A program made the translations under genes and the position numbers. This document shows positions 39,943 through 49,438 of a DNA stretch of 64,000 bases, piece after piece (position 1 is the stretch's first letter; the number at the start of each line of letters is the position of its first letter). Source of the DNA: Paracoccus cavernae (GTDB lineage Bacteria > Pseudomonadota > Alphaproteobacteria > Rhodobacterales > Rhodobacteraceae); contig JAUFRC010000002.1 in assembly GCA_030410095.1 (NCBI GenBank), forward strand, positions 211,501-275,500. Direction: 5' to 3'. The notes beneath the pieces are model-generated. The model had not been told where the DNA came from and ran no database searches. It worked only from the letters and a program-made list of their open reading frames with translations.

Positions 39943-40282
39943 GGCAAACAAGGCGGGACTTTGAATGAAACCAAAGAGCCCCTTGCCGCCGGACAGCTTG
40001 CGACATGCCTTTGCGACAAATGACTCTGTACAATTTTAACAAATGCGGGTTCCGCAGCGAAAAAACAATCCCTCGCTTAACCAATTGTTATCACTCTGTT
40101 CGTTTCGGCGCTCCGCCTCTTAGGGTTGTGCGGAGCTGCGCACCGGGGTGACGCTTATGCTTTAAGGCGGGATTTCACTGCAATTCCCGCAAAGTATCGC
40201 CTCTGACCCCAACGAAAGAATGGTGCCACCCGTCAGTCCCTATACCTCCGCGACTCGGCGGGAAAGGGCATGCGCGGGGTGA
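39943..40282. other. Intergenic region upstream of the glf operon
   Basis: 340 bp. The first part (39960-40110), A/T-richer than average, probably carries the promoter for the DUF4422-glf genes. I see no gene or strong repeat in the rest. Confidence 0.45.
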
Positions 40283-40741
40283 TCAAAACATCGTGTTGCC
40301 GTTCGCGGCTTCTTCGGGCACGTCCTGAATCACGTCCCAATGTTCGACAATTTTGCCGTTCTCGACGCGAAAGATATCGACCACGGCCTGTCCGCGATCC
40401 CCGGCACCGTTGGTCGAGTGGACATGGAGCCATACCAGATCGCCGCTCGCGACCGAGCGGACGATCTCGTTACGGGCCTCGGGGTTCTCCGCGAAATAGC
40501 CGGTAAAATAATCGACGAAGGGATCTTTGCCGTCGGGCACATAGGGATTGTGCTGGATGTAGCCGTCAGCCACGACCGAAGCCGCACTGGTGTCGTGCTT
40601 GTTGAAGAAACTATCGTAAAAGCCGCGCACCAGCTCTTCGTTGCCGGCCTCGGTGGCGGTGTCGCGCTCTTGCGCGAAGGCGAGCGGGGCGTGGATTGCC
40701 AGCGCCATGCCGAGAACGGCGGCCTTGATGGTTTTGCTCAT
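40283..40741 (-). CDS. Exported NTF2-like/SnoaL-like protein
   Basis: 152 aa, intact. An N-terminal signal peptide (MSKTIKAAVLGMALAIHAPLAFAQ) precedes a single NTF2-fold domain, VRGFYDSFFNKHDTSAASVV, YIQHNPYVPDGKDPFVDYF and IFRVENGKIVEHWDVIQDVP. That last block is the SnoaL/polyketide-cyclase-like signature. Such proteins bind or transform small hydrophobic molecules; the function here is unknown. It stands alone between the polysaccharide genes and the thioesterase. An AGGAGAAC site precedes the ATG. Confidence 0.8.
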   Translation of the reverse strand: MSKTIKAAVLGMALAIHAPLAFAQERDTATEAGNEELVRGFYDSFFNKHDTSAASVVADGYIQHNPYVPDGKDPFVDYFTGYFAENPEARNEIVRSVASGDLVWLHVHSTNGAGDRGQAVVDIFRVENGKIVEHWDVIQDVPEEAANGNTMF

Positions 40742-40980
40742 ATTGTTCTCCTGCAGATATCGCCGAAAGCGCAGGCAGGGCCTGCGGCACCCTCATTGAC
40801 CAGACCGGAGCAGGGTTATTTGCTCAATTGACCTAGGAGCTGTTGAGGATGCAAGGCGTCCAAAGGGGATGCAAGCGGCCGTCCCTTGCCGCCTGATCAC
40901 TCTGTCTGAACTCTCCGCGAGGGCATGCATCGGCGGCGCGCGTTAAGGCCAACGCCTCCCAAGGCGCTGGCGTGGCCGGC

Positions 40981-41371
40981 TTATTCGACCTTGGGCACGG
41001 GGCGCGGCGCACCATTGGCGTCGATGGCGACGAAGGTGAAGGTCGCTTCGGTGACCTTTTCGCTGTCGTCGGATTCACGCGCGCGCCGCCATGCCTCGAC
41101 ATGGATCTGCATCGAACTGCGGCCGACATGCGTCAGCTCCGCAAACAACGAGACCTCGTCGCCGACCTTGACGGGGCGGTGGAACTTCATCCCCTCGACA
41201 GCGATCGTCGCGCTCCGCCCGCGCGAGGCCAAAGCGGCGACGCTGCCTGCCGCAAGGTCCATCTGACTCATCAGCCAACCGCCGAAAATATCACCGGCGG
41301 GATTGGTGTCGGCGGGCATGGCTATCGTGCGGATCGTCGGATTGACGCGCGCATTCGCTGGAATCAGTCAT
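40981..41371 (-). CDS. Acyl-CoA thioesterase, YciA-like hotdog fold (one frame break near the start)
   Basis: About 130 aa. Hydrolyses medium or short acyl-CoA. The core NPTIRTIAMPADTNPAGDIFGGWLMSQMDLAAG is very close to the YciA family, with the catalytic Asp in GDIFGGW. The conserved stretch begins before the first Met in its frame, so the real start must be upstream. ATG 41371 lies 16 bases from that stretch in another frame, implying an indel near 41350. The ATG overlaps the stop of the hydrolase gene (ATGA), which supports it. Length then equals E. coli YciA (132). Confidence 0.78.
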
Positions 41372-42123
41372 GGAAATCGGCCTTTTGAAACTGGAACAAG
41401 GATCGGTCTTTGAAAGGCACAGCAAAGCGCCCGTCCGGACCGACCCGATTCCTCTCTATCTGCCGGAAGGGCTGACGACTTGGCAACCGCCAAGACGCGG
41501 CAACGCGGGCCGACGCGCGACCAAATCCCTGTGCGAGACCTGAAAGCGGCCATCAGACGCCCCGAAGCCGCGCCGCGTTGCGGGCCATCCGCTGTGGGGG
41601 CCGAGGCGCGCATCAGATCGTCGCGCAGGCGCTTGCCCTGCGCCCAAGGTCCGAAACCCGACGCGACATTCACATGGCCCGCATGGCCGAGGTCGACCAG
41701 CTCAGACCCCCACGCCCGCGCCAGATGCGCCGCACGGTCAAAGCCCATCCAGGGGTCGTTGCGGCTGGCGACGACACAGGTCGGCACCGGCAGCACCCGT
41801 TCGGCCAAGGGTGCGAAAGCATCGATGCGCGCCGCACCGGCGGGCTCGGCGGGGGCGACCAGAAGCGCTGCGCGGATGCGCAGCTGCGGCCAAAGCCCGA
41901 GGATGCGCGCGACCAGAACCGCGCCCAAGGAATGGCCGACAAGGATGGAATCGGGGTGGCGCAGCACCATTCCGGCAAGCTCGGCCTCCCACAGGGCGGG
42001 CTTCGGCCGCTCGGGCGCGGGCAGGTCCACCATCACCGCATGCGGGTCGCTCAGCGCCCACCAATGTTGCCAATGCGGGTCGGGAGAGCCGTCGAGGCCC
42101 GGAACGATCAGCGTCTTGGTCAT
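41368..42123 (-). CDS. RBBP9/YdeN-type serine hydrolase
   Basis: 251 aa as read. An alpha/beta hydrolase with IVPGLDGSPDPHWQHWW (oxyanion side), the nucleophile elbow VGHSLGAVL, VVASRNDPWM (acid) and the His in LGHAGHVNVASGFGPW, all standard for RBBP9-like enzymes. The family usually ends near residue 190; here a further 60 residues of Arg/Pro/Ser-rich sequence follow. That tail may be an artefact of a lost base, but the stop at 41368 overlaps the next start by ATGA. Substrate unknown. Confidence 0.75.
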   Translation of the reverse strand: MTKTLIVPGLDGSPDPHWQHWWALSDPHAVMVDLPAPERPKPALWEAELAGMVLRHPDSILVGHSLGAVLVARILGLWPQLRIRAALLVAPAEPAGAARIDAFAPLAERVLPVPTCVVASRNDPWMGFDRAAHLARAWGSELVDLGHAGHVNVASGFGPWAQGKRLRDDLMRASAPTADGPQRGAASGRLMAAFRSRTGIWSRVGPRCRVLAVAKSSALPADREESGRSGRALCCAFQRPILVPVSKGRFP

Positions 42124-42383
42124 CGAAATCTCCTTTCCTGATCACTAAATCTAGCACAAAGGTCGTGTTTTGCGGCACTAAAGATCGCGACAATTAGAGA
42201 AGATCTTGCTCTTTCGCCGCCCGCTTGTGGATGAGCCTGCCTGCAAGCTCCGACAACCGCGCCATTCGGGGTCGCATGCGCGTGAAAACCGCGGTCGGTC
42301 CGCGGAATCCTTGCAAAATCCATGTCGGAGTTTGCGCGCTCCACGTTTACACTCGGCAGGGTTCGACCCTCGCGGAGCAGCTC

Positions 42384-42821
42384 ATGAGCACCACCAAGCC
42401 CGCCCTTTCATCAGGGCTTTTCACCGCTTTCCGCCTGAAACCCGGCGATAACCTGACCGAGGGCCTGCGCGCCGCCTTTGCCGCCTCGGGTCTTGAGGCG
42501 ATGAGCGTCGTGACCTGTGTCGGCAGCCTCACGCGGGTCCTGATCCGCCATGCCAACCGCCCCGACGGCACGCTCTATTCCGGCCATTTCGAGATCACCT
42601 CTCTCGTCGGCACGATCGATGCCGCAGGCGAGCATCTGCATCTGACGATCAGCGACGGCGACGGGCGGGTTTTCGGCGGCCACCTTTTGCCCGAAGGCTC
42701 GGCCGTCTATACGACCGCAGAAATCGTGGCGCTCGCGCTGCCGGAGATGCGTTTCAGCCGTGAACCCTGCGCCGATTCAGGTTACGACGAGCTTGTGATC
42801 ACAAACCGCATCGGAGATTAA
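42384..42821 (+). CDS. DUF296/PPC-domain protein
   Basis: 145 aa, intact. The PPC (plants and prokaryotes conserved) domain is a small trimeric fold; the bacterial function is unknown. The core reads MSVVTCVGSLTRVLIRHAN and GHFEITSLVGTI, then FGGHLLPEGSAVYTTAEI, all typical. No AT-hook is present. The ATG is preceded by GGAGCAG. It lies 5 bp before the ECF S component and is evidently its co-transcribed partner, so a role in handling the imported substrate is a fair guess. Confidence 0.82.
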   Translation: MSTTKPALSSGLFTAFRLKPGDNLTEGLRAAFAASGLEAMSVVTCVGSLTRVLIRHANRPDGTLYSGHFEITSLVGTIDAAGEHLHLTISDGDGRVFGGHLLPEGSAVYTTAEIVALALPEMRFSREPCADSGYDELVITNRIGD

Positions 42822-42826
42822 CCCTC

Positions 42827-43409
42827 ATGACTTCGACCCTTTCGACACGGGTTCTTCTGCTGATCGCGATCGGCATCGCGGTGAATATGGCCTTGGGCCA
42901 GATCGCTCAGGCAATCAAACTGCCGATTTTTCTCGATCGCTCGGGACCATGGTTGTCGCTGTCATGGCGGGGCCTTGGGCTGGCCTTTTGACCGGAGTCG
43001 TGACCAATCTTCTCTGGGGCCTGATCCTGTCGCCGACCGCGGCGGCATTCGCGCCGGTCGCAGGCGTGATCGGGCTGGTTGCGGGTCTTCTGGCGCGGGC
43101 GGGCCTGTTCAGGGGCCCGTTCTGGCCGCGATTTCCGGTGTAATCATTGCGGTTGCACTCTCGTTTGTCGCTGTGCCGATCCGAGTCTGGCTCTTTGGGG
43201 GCGTGACCGGCAGCGGCGCGGATTTCCTGACCGGATGGCTTTTGCAGACCGGACGCGACCTCTTCAGCTCGACGCTGGCGACGGTAGTGACGAGCAATCT
43301 CGCCGACAAGATCGCGACCGCACTGCTGGCCTGGGCGATCCTGCGCGGCCTGCCGTCGCGTGCGGTAAGCGACTGGCCCTTCCTCCGCCACAGCCGGAAA
43401 GCCGGATGA
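42827..43409 (+). CDS. ECF transporter substrate-binding (S) component (two frame breaks)
   Basis: About 194 aa after repair. A small six-helix membrane protein that binds a vitamin or related micronutrient. The first frame gives TRVLLLIAIGIAVNMALGQIAQAIKLPIFLDSLG, the second MVVAVMAGPWAGLLTGVVTN and later FAPVAGVIGLVAGLL, and the third SGVIIAVALSFVAVPIRVWLF and LADKIATALLAWAIL. Breaks are near 42945 (CGATCGCTCGGG) and near 43130 (CGCGATTTCCGG). S components are not reliable indicators of substrate by sequence alone. The T and A components follow at once, so it is a dedicated (group I) ECF importer. Confidence 0.75.
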
Positions 43410-44172
43410 GCGTAGGGGCGCGGCCTGACAGCGGGCTGCTCTTCCGACTCCATCCCGTGACGCGGCTGGCGATGATCCTGCCCGTGCTCGCGATGCTGCC
43501 CTTTGCGGGGGTGCTGCCGCTTGCAGTGGTCGCGTTGGCCTTTCTGGTTTGGGGCATGGCGGCAGGGATCGGCGGCCCGATGGCACGGCGCATGGCGCTT
43601 GTCCTGTTGCCGGTCGCCCTTGCGCTGGCCGCTGTCCACGGCTTTCTGCTGCCGCGCGGGACCGGCATCGCGACCGGTTTTCATGAGGTGTTGCTCTATC
43701 CCGAAGGGCTGGCGCACGGTGGGCTGATCCTTGCCCGATTGGCGGCACTTCTGGCGGCGGGCCTGCTGGTCGTCACCGCGACGCCGCCCGGCGCGCTGGC
43801 CGACGGGCTCGAGGACAAGGGCCTGCCGCCCGCCGCCGCCTATCTGCTGACCGCCCCCTCGGCCTCGCCCAAAGTCTCGCGCTCGAAGCGGGCGTGATCC
43901 GCGATGCCCTGCAGGTCCGCGGCATGCCGCTGGCCGGATCACCACTGGCACGGCTCCGCGTCGTTGGCGCAATCACACTGGCGCTGGTCAGGGTCCAATT
44001 GCTCGAAGCGGCCCCGCGCGCCCTCGCGCTCGAGGCACGCGGCTTTCGCGCCTTGCCGAGCCGGAGCCTCCTCGAGCCGCCCGCCGATAGTGTCGTCCAA
44101 GCGCGCGCCCGTTGGGGATTTGTGGCGCTTTCGGTCCTGATCCTTGTGGCCGGAGTCGCCGGATGGGCCTGA
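43406..44172 (+). CDS. ECF transporter transmembrane (T) component (one frame break)
   Basis: About 255 aa after repair. The T component couples ATP hydrolysis to the S component. It has the two characteristic cytoplasmic A-R-G-like motifs, IRDALQVRGMPL and ALALEARGFRALPS, which contact the ATPases. Hydrophobic helices flank them. The frame changes near 43860 in a CCCCC run; one more C gives TAPLGLAQSLALEAG. The ATG overlaps the S-component stop (ATGA), and its stop overlaps the ATPase start. Confidence 0.82.
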
Positions 44173-45581
44173 CGATCGAGGCTGCGGGATTTACATGGCC
44201 GAGCGGCCTGCGCCTGTTTGACGGGCTCGATCTGGCCCAACCGGAAGGCGACCGGATCGTCATCACCGGTGGGAATGGCGCGGGGAAATCGACGCTTGCG
44301 CGGCTGATCGCGGGGCAGGCTGCGCCGGATCGCGGGCGGGTGCTTTGGCATGGGAGGGCGTGGTCCGACATGACCCGCGCCGAGCGGGCCGCCACAGTCC
44401 AGCTCGTCGGCCAAAGGCCCGATCTTTTGCTGTCCGGCCGCGCGGCAAGCCTTGCCGGCGAGATCGCCTTCGGCCCCGAAAACCTCGGCCTGCCGCGCTC
44501 CGAGATTGCCGCGCGGCTCGAGGCGGCCCAATCCGCGATGGGCCTCTCGCATCTGGCCCACCGCGATCCGCGCCAGCTTTCGGGAGGCGAGGCGCAACGT
44601 CTGGCAATCGCCTCGGCCCTCGCGATGCGGCCCGCGCTGTTGGTGCTGGACGAAGCTTTGACCGATCTCGACCGGCAATCGCGCGACGGGTTGGCCGATA
44701 GGTTGCTGGCCTTCGACCCCGCGATGACGGTGATTGCGCTTGATGTGGCCGCAGAGCATTGGCTGGCGCAGGGCTTTCGCCATGCCGCCGAACTTGCGGG
44801 CGGGCGGCTGCATCCGCCCACGCCGACAATTCGCCCCACAAGGGCCATCGCGCCAATCGGGACTGGCAGCCCGTCAGCCGCGCCGCTCGTCACGATCCGC
44901 GATCTCGGCTTTGCCCATCCAGAAAGCGCTCCGCTTTTCACCGCGCTTGACCTGAGCCTGCCTGCAGCTGCCGCGATTGCGGTTACGGGGCCGAACGGGG
45001 CGGGCAAAAGCAGCCTGATGCGGCTGATTGCCGGTCTGATGAGGCCCTCGGCAGGAGAGATTTCGGTGGCAGGCCTGCCCGTGGGGGCAACCAAGCCGCG
45101 CGCTTTGGCCGCGAAGCTGGGCATGGTCTTCCAAAATGCCGACCGCCAATTCGTCACCGCCTCGCTTCTGGCCGAGGCTGCTCTGGCACCACGTCTGCAC
45201 GGGCAGAAAGATCCGGCGCGTGCAGCGCTAGACGCGCTGGCTGCGGTCGGGTTGCAGGAAAGCGCGGCGAGGCATCCGCTCGATCTCGACAATGGCGGGC
45301 GTCGTCTGGCGGCAGTGGCCGCGGCGATCGCGCATCAGCCGGCGCTTGTCATCCTTGACGAGACCCAACGCGGCCTCGACCCCGATCACCGCGCGCGGCT
45401 CGAAAGCGTGATTGCAGCGATCCGCAAGCGGAGCGGTACGGTTCTTTTCGTTTGCCATGACGAGGAATTCGTCGCCCGCAATGCCACGCATCGCCTTGCG
45501 GTCGCGGCGGGTTCGGCCGTTCTCTGCCCGCCCGACAAGGCGCAACCGGCGGGCGGGCTGGACGCCTTGCGACCGATTTAG
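44163..45581 (+). CDS. ECF transporter ATPase, two ABC domains in one chain, one site degenerate
   Basis: 472 aa from the ATG at 44163, intact. Domain 1 (1-215): Walker A GGNGAGKST, signature LSGGEAQ, Walker B LLVLDEA; the H-loop position reads VIALDVAAE with no His. Domain 2 (about 235-472): Walker A GPNGAGKSS, Q-loop MVFQNAD, Walker B LVILDET, H-loop VLFVCHDEE; its signature is degenerate, LDNGGRRL. In the folded tandem, Walker A of domain 2 pairs with the good signature of domain 1 (a full site), while Walker A of domain 1 pairs with the poor signature (a degenerate site). It overlaps the T component by 10 bp. Confidence 0.85.
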   Translation: MGLTIEAAGFTWPSGLRLFDGLDLAQPEGDRIVITGGNGAGKSTLARLIAGQAAPDRGRVLWHGRAWSDMTRAERAATVQLVGQRPDLLLSGRAASLAGEIAFGPENLGLPRSEIAARLEAAQSAMGLSHLAHRDPRQLSGGEAQRLAIASALAMRPALLVLDEALTDLDRQSRDGLADRLLAFDPAMTVIALDVAAEHWLAQGFRHAAELAGGRLHPPTPTIRPTRAIAPIGTGSPSAAPLVTIRDLGFAHPESAPLFTALDLSLPAAAAIAVTGPNGAGKSSLMRLIAGLMRPSAGEISVAGLPVGATKPRALAAKLGMVFQNADRQFVTASLLAEAALAPRLHGQKDPARAALDALAAVGLQESAARHPLDLDNGGRRLAAVAAAIAHQPALVILDETQRGLDPDHRARLESVIAAIRKRSGTVLFVCHDEEFVARNATHRLAVAAGSAVLCPPDKAQPAGGLDALRPI

Positions 45582-45657
45582 CACAATGCGGGCGGCCGTT
45601 TTGGCGGCACAACGGGTTCATGTATCGCCTGACCGCGATCATCGGAGGGGCGATTCC

Positions 45658-46462
45658 ATGTCGGTTAACGAAACAATTTGTCTGGTCGGTTGGGGGCTAT
45701 CGGCACGCGTCTGGCACAGCTTTTGCGCCAGACCGGCGCGCCGGTGCGGATCGCGGCAGTCGCCGTGCGCGACGCACAAACCCCGCGCGACGGCCTGCCC
45801 GAGGGCGTCGCTCTGATCGACAGTCCCGAGGCTTTGGCTGCAACCGGCGCCAGCCTCGTCGTCGAAGCCGCAGGGCGCGGCAGTGTCGGCATTTGGGGCC
45901 GTGCGGCCTTTGCGGCGGAAATGGATTACGCGGTCTCGTCAACCTCGGCTTTCGTGGACGAAGCACTTTTGGCCGAGCTGCTGTCCCTTGCCCGAGCAAA
46001 AGGCCGTCAATTGCTCATCCCGCCGGGTGCCTTGGGCGGGATCGATGCGCTGGCAGCGGCGGGACGTCTGCCGATCGCCTCGGTCGAGCACCGCATCGTC
46101 AAACCCGCTCAGGCCTGGAAGGGGACGCCGGCGGCGGATCTTGTCGATCTCGATGCGCTGAGCGGTCCGACCGTCTTTTTCTCGGCCAGCGCGCGCGAGG
46201 CGGCCGATGCTTTCCCGCAAAACGCCAATGTCGCGGTGATCACGGCACTGGCCGGATCGGGCTGGACCGGACGCGGATCTCGCTGGTTGCCGATCCCGAT
46301 GCCATGCTCAACCGCCACGAAATCCGCGCCGAGGGCGATTTCGGCAAAATGGATCTCACCTTTGAAAACCGCCCGCTCGCGACCAATCCAAAATCATCCG
46401 AGATGACCGCGCTCAATCTGGCGCGGCTGATCGAGAGCCGCGTCAATCCTTTGGTTTTGTGA
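45658..46462 (+). CDS. nadX: L-aspartate dehydrogenase family (two frame breaks)
   Basis: About 268 aa after repair. The enzyme oxidises L-aspartate to iminosuccinate with NAD(P), which can feed quinolinate synthesis. The Rossmann motif appears as VGWGAIGTRLAQLL once one G is added to the G5 run near 45695. Conserved later blocks are SSTSAFVDEALL, LIPPGALGGIDALAAAG and ALAGIGLDRTRISLVADPD, then MDLTFENRPLATNPKSSEM with the C-terminal catalytic region. The second break is near 46262 (GCCGGATCGGG). A GGAGGGG site precedes the ATG. It follows the ECF operon by 76 bp. Confidence 0.8.
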
Positions 46463-46468
46463 CGAAAA

Positions 46469-46502
46469 GGCCGCGCCGAAAGGGATCTCCCTCGGCGCGG
46501 CC
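46469..46502. terminator. Bidirectional terminator between nadX and racemase-like genes
   Basis: Perfect 11-bp stem GGCCGCGCCGA / TCGGCGCGGCC with a 12-base loop. It lies just after the nadX stop and before the stop of the convergent racemase-like gene. Confidence 0.8.
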
Positions 46503-46521
46503 CGATGTTTCCAAGCGCGGC

Positions 46522-47309
46522 TTATTGCGCTTGGGTGATCGCTTTAGCCGCAGCCCGCGCCGCCGCATGAACCGCGACCAGAAGCGGGGCTTCGAATTGC
46601 GGCTGAAGGCGCACGGCCGAGGCGGAAAGCGGACCGCCTCCCATGATCACGGCCGATGCACCATCCTTTGCGACCGACTCGGTAACGGCGGCGGCAAGAG
46701 CCGCATCCAAAGCCTCGGCCTGTTCGACCAGCACTTTCGGATCGCCCTCGGTCACACGGGTGCCGCGATATTGTGCCTCGTAGCCGAGCGAGGCGGCCTT
46801 TTCGCGAAAGCTCTCGATCAGCGCGGGATCGGGCGTGACCGTGACGATGCCGAAGGGGCGACCGTCGCGGGCGGCCTCGTGAAAGACCTCTTCGCCGATG
46901 CCGAAGACCGGCACATCGACCGCCTTGCGCAATTCGGCCAGACCCGGGTCGCTGAAGGCCGAGACGATGATCGCGCCGACACGGGGGTCGGCCGCGGCCT
47001 CGCGCCCGATCGCCACAACGCCGGATGCCGCCGCCGCCATATCCTGCGGCGTGGTCAAAAGCGCGGGCGCGCCGGTATTCGAGCGTCCTCGACCACGGCG
47101 GCATCTGCCGCCGCGATCTGTGCCAACCCGGTCATGGATTGGGTGGCGGCCTCGTTGGAGTTGGGGTTGATAAGGACGATCACCCGTCCTCCATCCGCGT
47201 TCTGGTTGGCCATTGCCGTGCCTATCGTGCCGATTGTCAGGCCCGCGACGATGGCGCAAGCCGTCGCCAGTAGCCAGCGCCGCGACGGCGCGTTCGGGGA
47301 AAACGCCAT
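46522..47309 (-). CDS. Exported Asp/Glu/hydantoin racemase-fold protein lacking catalytic cysteines (one frame break)
   Basis: About 262 aa after repair. The fold is clear: VIVLINPNSNEAATQSMTG, GAIIVSAFSDPGLAELRKAV, PVFGIGEEVFHEAA and FGIVTVTPD. Two features are unusual. First, residues 1-36 form a twin-arginine-like signal (SRRWLLATACAIVAGL to TAMA). Second, both cysteines that act as acid/base in this family are absent: VVACFDDPG is here VSAFSDPG and VVLGCAGM is VIMGGGPL. The break near 47090 (GAGGACGCTCG) adds one base. The start is 3 bp after the upstream permease stop (TGAgccATG) with GGAG nearby, so the signal looks real. A binding or altered role is likelier than racemisation. Confidence 0.7.
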
Positions 47310-47312
47310 GGC

Positions 47313-48676
47313 TCAGTTCTCCATGAAGCGCTTGGCGCTCGGCAGTTTGTGCATGAGCACATAGTAGAGGATGCCCGAGGGCAGCAGGCTGGCGTACCAC
47401 GAGATCCCCGAGAAGATCAGCGCCGCGGCGATACCGGCAGCCATGGCGATCATCGCGGCCATATTGACGCCCTGATAGGGCCCTCGGGATCATAGAGTTT
47501 CTCGAGGTTGAGCGTCTGTTTGCGGATGAAGAAGTAATCCACGATCAGGATGGCGAAGATCGGGCCGAGGAAAGCCGAATAGGTGCGGATGAACAGGTTC
47601 AGCCCGGCGGCGGATCGTCCTTGACCAGCTCCCAAGGGAAGGTTGCGAAGGCCAGAAGACCGACCAGAACCGCCGAGGTTTTGAACTTGAGCTTGAAGAT
47701 GTCCATCAGCGCATAGGCCGGCGGCACGACGTTGTTGAGGATGTTCGTGGTCACCTGCGCAAAGGCGATGAAGACCAGCGTGACGATCAGCAGGAATTTG
47801 TTGTCGACCGCGCTCGAGAAGACCTTGATCGGATCGACTTCGCCGGTCGCGCCCGAGACCATCAGGCCGATCATCCCCATGAACAGCGTCGCGGGCAGGA
47901 TCGAGTTGGCATAGATCGCGACCTGACGCAGCGGCCCGACATCTTTGCGCAACTCGCGCGAATAGTCCGAGACGTTCAGCATCATCGTCGAATAGATCCC
48001 GAGGAAGAGCATCGTCGCGCCCCAGAAGGGTGCACCCCAGGTGCCTTCGACATTGATCAGATTGGCCGAAATCTGGTCGCCGTATTTGTTGATCACGCTG
48101 AAGAACATGTAGATCAGCGCACCGATGATGAAGACCGAACCGATGTTTTCCAGCCATTTGATGCCGTGGAAACCCAGAACCGACAGGCCGATCTGCAGGA
48201 GTTGGAAGCCGATGAAGAAGACCCAGATGTTGGAGAAACCGAACATGGTTTCCGACACGAGGTTCAGCGCGCCGGCACCGATCCAGCTTTGGAAACCGAA
48301 CCAGACGATCGCAGGCACCGAGCGCACCAGCGCGGGAATGCGCGATCCGGTGAAGCCGAAGGCCGAACGGGTCTGGACCATGAAGGGGATGCCGTATTTG
48401 TGGCCCGCCTTGCCGTTGAACATCAGCGCGACACCGATGACCGTACAGCCGATGGTGATCGCGACGAAGGTCTGGAGCAGGTTCAGCGTACCGACCAGCC
48501 CCGAACCGATGGTGAAGGTCCCGATCGACACGCAGCCCCCAGCCACGCGAAGAGATAGGACCAGGGATCCATGATCCGTGTTTCTGCGGCGCAAGGCTTT
48601 CTTCGCCGATTGCCTTGTGCTCGATCGCACCTTTGCCGATCGCGGCGCCCTCCAGCGCCGTTGAATCCATTGTCAT
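47313..48676 (-). CDS. NCS1-family hydantoin/allantoin permease (four frame breaks)
   Basis: About 455 aa after repair. An Mhp1-like cation symporter. GGCVSIGTFTIGSGLVG is the first helix, HKYGIPFMVQTRSAFGFTGS the second repeat, MLNVSDYSRELR the unwound-helix region, DYFFIRKQTLNLEKLYDPEG and YQGVNMAAMIAM the tail. Breaks: near 48560 and 48535 (CTGGGGGCTGC), 47605 (GATCCGCC) and 47480 (GAGGGCCC). About 12 membrane segments. It stands between two racemase-fold genes on the same strand, the classical setting for import of hydantoins. No hydantoinase or carbamoylase is in the window. Confidence 0.8.
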
Positions 48677-48727
48677 GGCTCTCCTCCCTAGCCGACAGTG
48701 ATGTTTTACGCCTTGAAAGGCGACGTT

Positions 48728-49426
48728 TTATTTCGCGTTCGGGAACGCGTAGGCATTGATTTTGCTCGTTTTAAGCCCCGATCCGACCAGCGCTTCGATC
48801 ATGCGGGTGGCGACGCTGACACCGTCGATGACCGGAATGCCGGTTTCCTTGCTCAGCCATTCGGTCAGATCGGCCATGCCGGCACAGCCGAGAACCACGG
48901 CCTCGCAACGGTCTTCCTCGATGGCGCGCAGGATCTCGTCGCGCACTTTGACGCGGGCGTTCGAGCCGGGCTCTTCCAGCGCCAGGACGGGGATCTCGGC
49001 CGAGCGCACGCGGCGACATTGATGCGAGAGGCCGTAGCCGTGGATCAGATGCTCGATCACCGGCACCGAACGCGGCAGGGTCGTGACCACCGAGAACGAG
49101 GTCGAGAGCATGCTCGCGGCTTTCACCGCAGCCTCGCAGATCCCCAGAACCGGACCGGTTGCGATTTCGCGGCAGGCAGCAATGCCCGGATCGTCGAAAC
49201 AGGCGACAACGATGCCGTCGACGCCATTGGCCTCGGCCTCGCGGACCCGTGCCAAAAGACCCGGCAGCGACATGGCCTCGTCGTAGTGACCCTCGATCGA
49301 GGCAGGTGCGCCGCTTGCGGTCGCACCGTGGATGGTGGTGCCGGCGCTGGCGACGGCCCGCGCGGCATCGACGATTTTATCCGTCATCGATTGGGTTGAG
49401 TTCGGGTTGACGACCAGAATGTCCAT
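48728..49426 (-). CDS. Asp/Glu/hydantoin racemase
   Basis: 232 aa from the ATG at 49426 behind AGGAGG, intact. This is a cofactor-independent racemase. It has the family start ILVVNPNSTQSMTDKI and both active cysteines in VVACFDDPGI and VVLGCAGMADL. Together with the downstream NCS1 permease it fits racemisation of imported 5-substituted hydantoins. The operon is divergent from a GntR regulator, and the shared region carries three TGTTAACA sites. Confidence 0.87.
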   Translation of the reverse strand: MDILVVNPNSTQSMTDKIVDAARAVASAGTTIHGATASGAPASIEGHYDEAMSLPGLLARVREAEANGVDGIVVACFDDPGIAACREIATGPVLGICEAAVKAASMLSTSFSVVTTLPRSVPVIEHLIHGYGLSHQCRRVRSAEIPVLALEEPGSNARVKVRDEILRAIEEDRCEAVVLGCAGMADLTEWLSKETGIPVIDGVSVATRMIEALVGSGLKTSKINAYAFPNAK

Positions 49427-49438
49427 ATCTGCCTCCTG

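Noticed and set aside
41368..41560. Genuine C-terminal domain on the RBBP9-like hydrolase
   Set aside because: The last 60 residues are Arg/Pro/Ser-rich without visible fold and may result from a lost base, so no domain is claimed.
42124..42383. Riboswitch upstream of the DUF296-ECF operon
   Set aside because: No TPP, FMN, cobalamin, preQ1 or other riboswitch consensus could be recognised by eye in this 260-bp leader; an Rfam search with Infernal would decide.
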